64,000 bases of DNA from Stercorarius parasiticus (lineage: Eukaryota > Chordata > Aves > Charadriiformes > Stercorariidae): assembly GCA_013396915.1 (NCBI GenBank), contig VWZL01000429.1, positions 248,001-312,000 of the forward strand, written 5' to 3'. Position 1 is the stretch's first letter. Every line of letters begins with the position of its first letter. A program made the translations under genes and the position numbers. Shown here one piece after another: positions 12,924 through 24,318 of this stretch. The notes under the pieces were generated by a model. It made no database searches, was not told the origin of the DNA, and saw only the letters and a list, made by a program, of their open reading frames with translations.

Positions 12924-14044
12924 CAGGCTACTAGTCCACCTAGCTTGAATTTCTTGCCTCAAATAATCCAGTTGCATTGGAAACAGCATATTTTTCCATA
13001 GCAATATTTTTGTAAGATCATTTTTTTATCATTTTATACAAACAACGATAAATGAAACACCAAAAACCAGTATCCAGCTAGTTATAATTGTCTGTGACGT
13101 GTTAACAGCTACACGCATTAAATCAGAGGAATAAACATATAGAAAGGTTTTCATATGTGATTAGAAAGAGGGGAAAGGCACCCCAAGAGTGATTAAACTA
13201 TCCTATTGTCCTTTCTTTTTTGTGTTGTCTTTCAAACAAGCAGTTTGCATTATGAGAACTTTCAAGCCTTCTGCAAAATCCTAAAGAATTAGGAAATTAT
13301 TCTGTAAGCCAATAAAAATCTTCTGGTTTTTGGGACTCTATAAATCTACTGGTTGAACGTTACTACCTTGAATCACAAGGCATGGTATTTTTAAATAGAA
13401 TGAAGTAATAAATATTGGTATTTTGGTGATACTTGATGAAAAAATTGGTATTACAGGTGCACCTTTGCATGGCTCAATCTTCTTTTTATTTTTAAGTATC
13501 AAAAAATATCACCGCACAATTCCCCCAACCATATAGTACAGTTCACTTATTATTTTTAAGGTATTTTTCCCTGCTTTGGTGTCATAACCCTGTTGTTACC
13601 TCTTATAGGAACTAAAACGTCAATGGCAAATTGATAAGTATGCAGTAAAAGGATTTCATAGGTCTTTTTCATACTTATATGAGATTAATCTCACCTCTAT
13701 TGGATGCTATTGACTGTGTATAGAAGTCCTTACCTGATAGATGGCTGGTAGAAAATTAATAGAATGGAATTTTTACTCCTGAGGGAATTTTTTAACACAT
13801 AGCCACACCACAAGGTATTTTTGTCCTAATTGCTTGAAGTATAAATAGATAAAGCAAAATACAAAATGAAAGAAAGGAAAATGTTGTCAAAATTTTCCAT
13901 GTATGCTGGAGCTGGGCACTCCTCTGGGTCACAGACCCTTGAGACACCTGTCATGCAGCTATAAGGGATAACGGCTGCATAAAGTGGAAGCATTAGTGAG
14001 TTTTTGCAAAAGTACCTAAATTCCTAAATGTGTTTCTTAAAGCC

Positions 14045-14115
14045 TTAATGTCAAGTGACTTGTCTAAAATGACACAGACACTTTTCAGAAGAAGAGGGGG
14101 TCCTCTGAGCCCCAA
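14045..14115 (-). mobile_element. Probable MIR-type SINE fragment
   Basis: The stretch contains TCAAGTGACTTGTCTAAAAT followed by GACACAGA, then a purine-rich segment and TCCTCTGAGCCCC. This is the order of the reverse complement of the mammalian-wide interspersed repeat (MIR) core, in which 'taagtgacttgcccaaggtcacacag' precedes a 'gggattcgaaccc'-like block. It is short and diverged, as expected for this ancient amniote SINE. Orientation is inferred from that match. A chance resemblance cannot be excluded without alignment. Confidence 0.45.
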
Positions 14116-15759
14116 AAAAATGTTTTAATTACCTCAGTGTTCTTCCTCACCAAGGGATATAAGGCAACAGAATAATTTCATAACAACAGTGCTTAAAAGC
14201 TCATCATGTGGACCATGCAAAGTGAACTGAAGAATTGTAAACTGACATGTGGAAAGCTGACCTGAATGGAAAGCAGATATTTTTTTCAGTCACTTATTCT
14301 CTGAACTGGAAAATTTGAATTCCAAACTACAGATAAATGTAACCACTGGCAACTATTATTTTTAAAATACCTTAAAAAAGATGAATAAATGAGTTTTTTG
14401 CTGTCTGGGGATACTAGTACTAAAATGGGATGGTATAATTTAAAAACACTCTGAAACAAGCAAAGTCACATCTTATTTCAGTTTCTTCATTTTACTTGTA
14501 AATTTTCACCAACATGCCATAAGTAAACTGCTTACAGGATACTTTAATCATTTGCCAGTCACAGTCAAATAAGTGAGATTTCTGGGTAGGCCGTTTGCCT
14601 TGGATTTGAATCCAAATGACAGAATTATTTCGATGTAACACAATTAAGTCTGTCCAGTTATGATGGCCATTTAATGAGCTTCAGCAAGGCAGAAGGGAGT
14701 TAGCTCTACCTGTCTAAGCAGGGTTTTAATATGCCATAAAGCTAACATAATAAATAATTTAAGTGCTGAAATATTACAGAGCTAAGACTTTCCCACTGAC
14801 TCAGTAATACGGATTGTCACGCATGGAGACAGCCATTAGAAATCCAACCGATAACAAAGTGAAAAAGAGTAGATCACAATATTTGGCTGCTAAATAGCTA
14901 AAAATGTGCTGTCTCTCTTCACAGGAATGCGTTACAGTTTGACATAGTTGTAACTTGCAGTTGACAGACATTTCTGTGGCTCTGCCTATAGGTCTGCTCT
15001 CCTGTGTCATGTTGCTAGAAGGCACAGTCCTGGGGAAGTGTGAAAGAATGAATGAATGAAGACAGGGAGCATCTCAGAGAGTTGTGCAAGAAATCATACG
15101 CTGTCCTATTTTAAACAGAAAACCCAAATGATTTCTATCAGACACTAAATTAACCCAGCGGGGATTTCTGAGTGTTTCAGGCAGAAAACTACTTTACTCA
15201 TAAGAACAATTGGATATTTGAGAGATCGTCATGTTTTATATCATGAGTTGTAAATGTCGGCTCACCTGTAAAGGATTATCATGGGGTCTGTGTGTCTTTA
15301 CCAAGGCAATTATGCAGTTGGTTAAGTTCAGCAATGCCCTGAAACCTAGCTTTAGGACAGAGTCAAGGTCCCAAACCAACAGAAGTTGGCCTTTTCAGTG
15401 CCAAACAGGAATGAAGTTGGCAGCACTGCGCTAGGAGCCTCCTCTGTCGCTTATGACACAGACCAGCTAAAAGGAAATGGAAACGATGCTAGAAGTGGAG
15501 CAACGCATGGAGGGGAGGGATAAAAGGACTGTCCACCTTTAAGAAGGAAATGTGAAAATTAGCCTTGAGTTATGGTCCTCCAGGAATTAAGGGAGGGTAT
15601 GATTTTTACATCTGCTGAATTTTCCAAGTCCTCTCTTCTTGTTGGTGACAAAAATCCATAATTCAAAAACAAAACATTTTTCCGCCACCATAAAAAGTTC
15701 ACAAGTTATAAGGTAATTACATTAGCACGCTGAGAAAAGAGAAGAGTGTGCAAGAAATC
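14116..15759. other. Unique non-coding sequence, no gene seen
   Basis: No recognisable gene. A small (AATG)n run lies at 15,047-15,060. A 7-bp-arm dyad, TTGGATT-TG-AATCCAA, lies at 14,600-14,615. Neither can be tied to a function. Confidence 0.65.
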
Positions 15760-16215
15760 CTGACTGGCGTTTCGCTGTTTAAAAGGAATTGTTTTCCAAT
15801 ACCTGAGCATGCCCAGAGGAGCTAGTCTCTGAGCAGCTGTGAAACAGAACCTTTTTACTTCAGGGTTAGTGCAGGGAGCTCATTAGCACAGCCTCAACCC
15901 TCAGCTAAACAGCCTTGTTTGCATATTGAAGCAATAGAATGTGAAGGTGTTAAAAAGGAAGAATTGCAGCCGCTACTCCTGACTGACATGTCTATCTGGG
16001 CTCTTGTGTTTACAAGAGAATAACGAAGCTGCCCCAAAGCCCCTACTGGGCCTTATTATTATGCAGAGGCTTCTTAGATTATGTATAATTGATATCCATT
16101 TTCCCTCCAGCTAACCAATGGCAGCTCTCAGGAGTAATGCTCACTCTCCTGCATCTTACCAACCAAGTAAACACTGGAAATTGCTATCTTTTACTAGGCT
16201 TAATAATTTTTAAAG
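15760..16215. promoter_or_regulatory. Possible conserved non-coding element
   Basis: Balanced-composition block free of simple repeats and transposon sequence. It is dense in transcription-factor-like words: TTTGCATAT (octamer-like) near 15,918, AACCAATGG (CCAAT box) near 16,113, GAGCATGCCC, and several TAAT cores toward the 3' end. Such texture is common in vertebrate enhancers, but it is a pattern judgement from one sequence. Conservation has not been tested and the motifs are individually weak. Confidence 0.25.
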
Positions 16216-19200
16216 ACCAAAAATCGACATTTACATTTTTCTGAAGCACAGATGACTGCACCGTTGGTGGGGTTTTCCTGCTAATAACAATCAAACAGTG
16301 GAGATATTGTATTTAAGTGTGATTCTGGTCTGGGGGTATGTTTGTGTATCATTTCTATATATTTATACACCCACATATTCAATGGGCTCTGTATATAATG
16401 TGTGTGTATGTCCCAGTTTCTCCATGCATTAACAATATGGCAACAAAAAGCAAGGGTAAATTCTGAAAGCTCATTTTCTACCATTTTTGTGAAAGATTTG
16501 CAAGGTGAATTATGTAGGCAAGGACATTCCTTCAATTACATTTACTGGTCCCCTTTCTGTACTTAAAATGTTATCTTCATCCTTACACTTTAGGCCAAAT
16601 GTTCAATTCCTAAACCTGACACAGGCATGAAATTGAGTAGCGCAGCGCTCATTTTTTAGTGCTCAAACAGTTCTCTGCTCATCCAAGAGAAAATCCCATT
16701 GAAGTTTTTCCTCAAAAATGAGATATTGCATTTGGCCTTTAAATTACAAAGCAGTTATGAGATAGGGGTTTTTATTTTATTGGTCTTTTTTTTAATTTTA
16801 TTTTTTGGTCTGGTTCAGGGCTTCTGAAAGGATATTTGTGGGGGAGGATTGGGCACGATAATTTTAAAAGTTTTGTCTGTAAAGAGCTGATCTTGAAAAT
16901 TAAATGCTAATAGCTTGAGATAAACAGGCAAAGTCTGTATAACCCTCTCAGTGTACTGTACTTCAATCCTGACCTTCAGCCTTTTGACTGTTTTGGTCCT
17001 GGATGTCTCTTCAGCACAAACTGTCAGTTGCATGGAGATTTTTTTACCCATACAAACAGTTGCCAGAATAAGGATGTGTCCAGTCCAATCATTTGCGTGT
17101 CACCTTTCTCTCCAGAGGTGAAGACCTAGTTCACTAATCCTTTCTGCTTCCTAACCTTGGCAGAATTTTAATTTTAATCTGCTCTCTGAGGAGATGCACA
17201 AGAAAATGCAAGGAATATTAATACATGGGCTGAACTGGGTTGAATGTGAAAAGGTGATCGTTCTGTAACCATTCAAAAGTATAGCCATTGCGAGTGCATT
17301 AAACCCATTCTCTGCATAGAGCAAGTCAAACCAGCAGAAAGGACGACCCCGAATTAACTGAACCACTTACACCACCTGAACCCCTACCAAAAATCTACAT
17401 ACTGCTTCCATCCAGTGAAGAGCCTGAGCAAAACTAGATAATAATAAGCAAGGACCTTTACATAGCTGATTTTTATTCCAACAACTTTTAAGAAACCAGA
17501 GGGTAGTCACAAAAAGCTGAACAGTTTGCAGCTGCCCTTGCCTTAGCATAACTGCCTTTATGTGACGGAAACATAAATAGACAGAAACCGACCGTAACAA
17601 AAAAATTTCTGCCGAAAGAAAAGGCAAGTCCCAACAGGCAGTCATTCACATAATGATCTCCTGACCTGTGTTTAACAAAAGCTACACACTCGTACTAAAA
17701 ACGACTGAAGTCAAATAGTCATTTCAGAGTTGCACCTTTGGACCACAGGACTGCAGTATGCACTGTCACACGAGGATTTCAGGCTACGTAATTACATTCC
17801 AAGCAGTGTTAGCCCTGCCTTGACCATGTAGATCAGTTAAGAGATGCAATAGGTCTTCTTTTTGATAATGTAAGCTTCTGCTTTTTTCATAAGTCTCTGC
17901 AAAGTGGTCACTGCTGCACTGCAGAGAGCTGACTGGTCACATAGGTCTGTCTCTCCACCTCCTTTCAGGTGCTAACTTTCATTAAAAGAACCTTTAATTA
18001 AATATTAATTTATTACTTATTTATTCTATAGTGCTTTTCCATGCCAAGAACTGCTGAGCTTGCTATACAGATACTATTTGATCTCTGGGAGGACAGGAAG
18101 AAGGCTGTGTGTCCATGGATGGGAGGGGGACACGATCTGTATTGAGATGCAGCCCACATTGTGAAAGACTTAGGTCACATCCAGTATTTACTATGAAGTT
18201 CAAAAGTGTCCCTATTATAAGGCATATTTGTGCTGTTTACACTTTCAGTATATGATTTTGAGATGCACCTTAAAAGTATTTGTGCCATTTCCCCATCACC
18301 TTTGAAAAAAAAGTTATCCGAAAAGTTGCACCTTCGCTTTCACATTCACTCTTACACACAAGCCTTCTTTGACTTCCACCAGTGTCCAAAAGAGGCTATG
18401 ACACTTTCTTTTGCTTCAGAAATATAGAACCACATCAGTGCTTTGGGTTTGGGGTCGTCTTCTGCAGGTCTCTTGCGTGAAGAGGGAGCATGCCTGGCCT
18501 GATTTGCCAAGCACTTGTAGAAACTATCAATAGATATAGGAGCTGGCTTTAATAACACAAAGTCTCTCTTATGGACTCTCTCTTATGACGATGTGATTCT
18601 TCTCCTTCTTTCTTTTGTTCTATAAGCCTAAAATAAAGACATAAAGCCACCATTGCCCAGTCTCCTTCTGGAGAGCAGTCTGTGACTGTATCTCAGAGCA
18701 AACCCTGTTTCTCAGGTTACTTCTCCTGAGGAGTGATATAATGAATACTGAATGGTTTTCTTTTATAATGTAAAATACTTTCCAAAGTCCATTTACCATC
18801 ATCACAGGGAGAAAAATTGTGCTGACTATCTGACAAACGTCATAATCAGTAAATATGCAAGGTGATGTACAGACTAGAGCTTTGGTCCAGTTTGCTAGAT
18901 AATCCATCAACAGTAATTAAGAAGCAGTCATCAAGGTTTGGTCCAGAAAGCATTTAAGTGTTAACTTATATATGCAGACATATTGAGTTTAAAAGGCTGA
19001 CTGAGAACCTCCATAAGACGTTTTTCTTTTTATTTCCGTTTGCTTCTAGTTTACACCAGATTTTTCTCATCCTGTGTTGGTAATTCCTTTTCCAGATCCA
19101 GGGGAAACCAAGGCGTGCAGCCATACATGAAAATCTATATTTTAAATCAGCGCTGCAACACATTTTTCTATTTACTCTCTGCTTATCATTTTCTTTGGTA

Positions 19201-22200
19201 ATAACAGGGGTCTTTTGAGTCACAGCTTCCGTGCCACACTAGTGGCACATGGCACACAAATGAAGCCACAGCGTGAAAAAGACTGCAGGACATGATTATA
19301 GCACAGAATAATTGAAGGTCCAGGAACCTATGGTCCAGAATAAATTTTAGCCTGCCACTCAGTGTGTTCTGCATTCATTACTATTCAGTGGAAGTGCCAT
19401 ACACAAAAACAACAAAAAATTTACTCCTGGCACTAGAAATTCTCACCCACAAGAAGGCAACACAGTCCAAGCTGGAGACAGAATAACTGTTGGAATGAAT
19501 ATTTAATGACTGATTCAAGAGGTTAGCACTGAGAGGGAGGAGAACAAAGTCTGCCCTTCAAAGGCTGCTCTTGTGTAAGGTCAGTGCAATTTGTTTTACA
19601 TGTCTATTGAAATATAACGTAAACTCCCTCTTTATTCAACAGATACGTCATCTTTGCTTTAATTTGTTGCTGCTACCAGACTGACACTGTGAAACACCTG
19701 AAATTTTGTGTATCCTAAAGAAATAGACTATATTTTGATATAAATGCAGAAATACTTGTAGTCGCTTTAGTAGTCAAAACTCTTATTTTTCCGCATTGTT
19801 TCCTATGTCAACAGAGGAACTTAATGCAATCGGTTTGCACAAGTCAGTGCCCAGGAACTACCTCAGCTTTTCATTTTCTCTATACCTTACTGGGCTATAG
19901 CTACTGTATGTTGATCTGAATATCACTGATCTTAGTGTCTTGCAAAGGGTTCCTGCAAACTTAAGTGCCTCAGAATTGACATAATTTTGTATACAAGAAT
20001 CTCAAAGACAGTATCAGGAGATAAAGCAATGATCTTTGGAGAGACAACAAAAGTAAGACCATCACCTCTCCCAGCTCACTGCACTAAAATTCCAAGTCCT
20101 AAGAATCTGATTATGTTCATAAGAACATAAGTCCAAAAGTTATCTAGGTGCTACAAAGAGCAGTCCCTTATTTATTTTGAAGTCTGTTAGTCGTGATATC
20201 TTTCATGTCTGTCACTGGATTTCTCTTAATTTCCTGCCAGACCAGCTATGTGCATAGGATACTGCACAGACAAAAGAAAACTTCCACAGCCAAACGCCAC
20301 TCGCTTGGGCTGCTTTTTTCCTCAGAAGTCCTTTTTCAGGCAGCACCTCATTGCTGCAACAAATTAATCACCAAAGCCCTGGTCTGGTAATGAAGTGCTA
20401 TGGATTTGCAAAAGCTCGAAAGGCATTACATCTATTACCTGAAAGAAAAATGAGGTGAGTGCTCAGCACAGGAAAATTAGCACAGCAGCGCTGTCAGAGG
20501 CCAGTCTTCCTCCGGAGCAGTTACTAGTGAAGTTAGTAAAGTCCCAAAACTCTGATGGTTCTTTTTTGGCCTGGGACAAATAGTCATCTCTACAGTTGTG
20601 CTTGAAATCTAAAGAGAAGATAGATTTCGCACCCGAGCTGCATGGACCTTGGGTTGTTGTTTGCCACAGGTTTGGTGAAACAAACAATTCTCAAAGACTT
20701 GCATCAGCCTGATCTTTGTTATTACTCACAGAGATTTAGATTCAAATATAAATTACTCCTTAGCCTGTTTTGATCCTCCCTTTTTCCAAGCCTATCAAAA
20801 TTTTTATCATGTTCTGAAGGAACAATTGTGATGTTTATGCTGTTATTCAAGCGGGTAAGTTAATTACGTTCTACTTTATCTCAAAACAATTTTGTATTTT
20901 GCCATTGATGACAGTTCTGTAAAATTAGACAGACAGCATCTCAGGTGACAGGATGGACAGATGTCTTTGGCTTTAAGCTATAACAAGAGGATGGGGAAAA
21001 CACTATAAATGCATAAATACGGCATTTCCTGAGTCCCTGCAGAAACATTCAGCATATGTCTCCTCTGACACCTAGGGCTCAATCCAAGCCTGTTATATCA
21101 ATCAGTCTCTTAATGCTACGCTGAGAGACCTCCTCCGCTCAAGCTCCACAGCTCTTTGGAGAGGGAGAGTCAGCAACCCCTCAGCAATGTACTGTGTTGG
21201 TCCAAGCTCTTTCTCACGGAGAAGGATCAAGCACAAGAAACCATCCACCACCAAGTACACCAGCTCAGTGCTTGCAGAATGGATACTTTGGGACTGAGCC
21301 AGAGCTTGACTACTTGCAGAGTAGGCATCGCCACAGGAGCTCAGTCATGACAATGTTGCTCTGAATCCACTGAAGTCACTGTAGTTTCTCTCATTTTCTT
21401 TAAATTGCAATTACTGCAGCTGAAAGCAGAATCAATGCCAAGTAGATTGTGTTGTCCCCACATAGAGCTTGGGAGATCAAGAGCAAAAACGCATCCCGTG
21501 ACCTTTTACAGGAAATTCACCTCCTAGCAATAAAGAAGGGGAGAAAATGAACAGTGCTAGGTGAGGTTTCCTATTAAAGCATCACCAAGCATGCCAAGTG
21601 TTGAACCATATCGTACATAAACACATATAAAGACAATCTCTGTCCCTCAGCTTTTTCTAAATCAAGACATTCCATTACCTCCCCAGGCAATATATTTCCT
21701 TTCTTTCAGCACAGCAGAATTGCCTAGAGTTCGCGGCCTTCTTCAGGACCATAATATGAGCCATTAAGCAAAACACATCCATTCAGAGATTTGCCATTTA
21801 ACAATAGTTTATAACAATATCAGAACAATGTCACTGCATGATTACAGGATATCATTTAACGAATGATTTAGCTGAGTGAGCAAGGGATATATTTCATTTG
21901 GTTTCCCTCACATTTCAGATGCCTGTAAATATACATACAAAGGAATTGTAAAACATGACTACTTTTGTTATGAAGCATACTGTGGGGATTCATCTTATGC
22001 ATTTAAAAACCTAGTCCCTGAAATCAAGATAGTCCAAAAGACAGCACATATCATCCTCTGTGTGTCTAAGACAAGTGTAATGAAGCTGAGATGGCTCAGT
22101 CTAAATGTCTAACGTTAAGGTGGCTGAAGTAAGAGAAGATGAAGACCCTCTGCAGTGATGTGGGGCAGAACAAGGCAGCGAAGATTTGTGCCAGTGTGGG

Positions 22201-24225
22201 AGCACTGGAACCACCTGTATGAACCAGTTTCTGTTATAGACCTCAGAGAAGATATAATTCTGTCTGTAATTCATGGAGAATGAAGTTCTCCAATCATAGG
22301 TGACGAAAGGTAATTGTAACAGAAGAATATATTGTTGTACTCTAAATGAGGTAATTAATTTGAGAGATCTTGTATAAGACTCCAGTGCAGTGATTTCTCC
22401 TCCTGTGACAGATAAGCTACTGTATGAAGCCTAGAAATTAGGATCTATTACATCTAAAGCACAGTGCAAAGGGCAATATGTAGGTATGCAGGGCAGCGGC
22501 AGACTTTCAGTAATAGATTGATCCCATCCCCGAAACATGAGAACTTTATAAAAATCACCTTTGCATATCATACCTTCACCCAAGCCTCACCACACTGACC
22601 TTCTCGGTATCTCTCATTTTGGTGGTTAGGGTTTATTTACGCGCATTAAATCAGAAATCAATAAACTTTTGGTACTAAAAAGGCTGAGACAGACTTTCTC
22701 TAAGCCTTTTGGAGGCTGCCATTGAAAGAAATACAGATAATAATTAAACAGGTGGGACAGCCACTAAAAACAAAACAGTACAGCTGCATGTTTTTCATAC
22801 TGACTGTCAGAAAATCTTATGTATTTTTAAAAGGCAAGTTTCACCAGAAGAGGAATTTTGGACAAAAAAAAAAAAGAAGTTCACATTGTGTTCCAGAAAT
22901 GAAGAGTCTGGGCACGGTCAAGGATCTGCTAGTTGTGGAACACTCCATGAGAACTAATAAGCAGCCTAAATTAAAAAAAAATAGTTTAGATAGTAAGGTC
23001 TCCCCTGAATTCAAGGTAACAAAACATCTTTATGTAGGGAACCAGAAATCGTTTTAACCATCAGTCATCAGTTCATTCATAGTTGCCATAGCAGAAAGGA
23101 ACTGAAATATTTCAAAGAGTGTCGTTTAAGAATTGCTGCCAGAAATTGGAGATGAAGGCTTTGCATTATCAGCACAGAAAACATAAATCTGGCATAGACT
23201 ACTGTAAACTAACAGTAGCAAGGAAAGTGAGAGGCTGAAGTTCAAATGCCTTTTTTTGTGCCACTGCACTCTGCTTTGATATTATTGTTCCTAAGTTTGA
23301 ATCACTGGAACACAGAAGCTGCTCCCTTGCCTTAGAGTCAATGTTTGTCTGGCATCTAGCAAAATGAGAGCTTGGCCTGAGTTACACTTCCTAGACATTA
23401 CAATACAAATGAGTACATAGTAAACAGTAAATATAATTATTCATTAAGGGGGTAATCCTTCCAGAAATCTCTTCTTGTGGAATAGATCTTTCTCTCAATA
23501 ATCTCTTCTACACCTGATAGCTAGGGACTTAATTAAAAATACAAAATCTATGAGGAATACTAAATTAACAACTACTCTTGTGAATATGTTACTTGGTAAG
23601 AAAAACAATTAACAACCAACTCCAATATAAAGATTATGTCCAGAAAATCTGTACTTGCAACACACAAAATTAGAAACTTCTTTTCCATGTTAATAAACAA
23701 AAGCAGTTAGAGGAGTTGTGGTGGTGAAGTTAGGATGGTCTACAGATACAAGCATGGCAAGTTGTGTAGAGGAAAATTACATTCTTCTGTTAGACCAATT
23801 TTTATAATTAGGAAAAAAAACAGATGAGTTTTCCGGCACACAGAGTTTTCCTCAAGTTCTTCACAATGAAGCGTTATTCTTCGTGGTTACAAATCATATT
23901 GCATTATCACCTTCTGTTTTTCTTAGTTACTTCCATAGAGCATAAATATTTATCCCATTGACCATTCCAGCTCCCTGAGAATGAACGCCATCTACCATGT
24001 AAAAAATGCTGTTTATGGAATATGCTTTGCTTCTAACAGCATAAAAGTCTTTTTAACAGCCCTATTACAGTAGGCATATTATGTCTTATTTGTACTGCTG
24101 CTGCCTAATGAAACCCTTCCCAAAATTTTGCCATGCACTCTAAATCCACAGAGAGAAGCATTCTTATATTAAAAGCTTTGTTACCTAAATAAAGAAAACA
24201 AAGAGAGAAAGAAAAAGAGGGCATG
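16216..24225. other. Unique non-coding sequence, no gene seen
   Basis: No coding signal. Open frames up to 111 codons (22,722-23,057, +) lack any domain. A perfect 7-bp-arm dyad GTGCCAC-ACTA-GTGGCAC lies at 19,231-19,248. Around 18,000-18,095 there is a faint resemblance to an old SINE or LINE tail, too weak to call. Confidence 0.65.
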
Positions 24226-24318
24226 TTACAGATGGGGAACTGAGACATACACTGATTTCCTCAGAAGTATTTCCCAAAGACATACAATAAATCAGTGGCA
24301 GAAAGTCTGATCCCTTAT
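24226..24318 (-). mobile_element. Probable MIR SINE fragment
   Basis: The stretch runs in order through ACAGATGGGGAACTGAGACA, a TCAGAAGTATTTCCCAAAGA block, then ATCAGTGGCAGAAAGTCTGA and TCCC. This is colinear with the reverse complement of MIR, in which 'acagatgaggaaactgagg' is followed by 'gacttgcccaaggtcacacag', 'agtggcagagctggga' and 'ttcgaaccc'. The match is about 90 bases long and keeps block order and spacing, making it the clearest of the three MIR-like traces in the window. MIR is an ancient tRNA-derived SINE found in amniotes and sparse in birds. No internal promoter remains in this portion. Confidence 0.6.

Larger units (their letters stand above)
6873..14044. other. Unique non-coding sequence, no gene seen
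   Basis: No exon, repeat family or RNA gene is recognisable. Two open frames are longer than their surroundings (9,322-9,807 on minus, 12,465-12,923 on plus) and are listed separately; both look like chance. A TAATTA-containing stretch near 8,215-8,330 has the texture of conserved non-coding DNA, but nothing in a single sequence can establish that. Confidence 0.65.

Noticed and set aside
14600..14615. TTGGATTTGAATCCAA as a possible tRNA B-box or tRNA-derived SINE promoter
   Set aside because: The palindrome lacks the GGTTCRAANCC consensus and has no A box at the right spacing, so there is no tRNA fold.
18000..18095. Possible L2 or MIR tail (TTATTTATTCTATAGTGCTT region)
   Set aside because: Only a short AT-rich resemblance, without the ordered internal blocks seen in the 24.2 kb copy.
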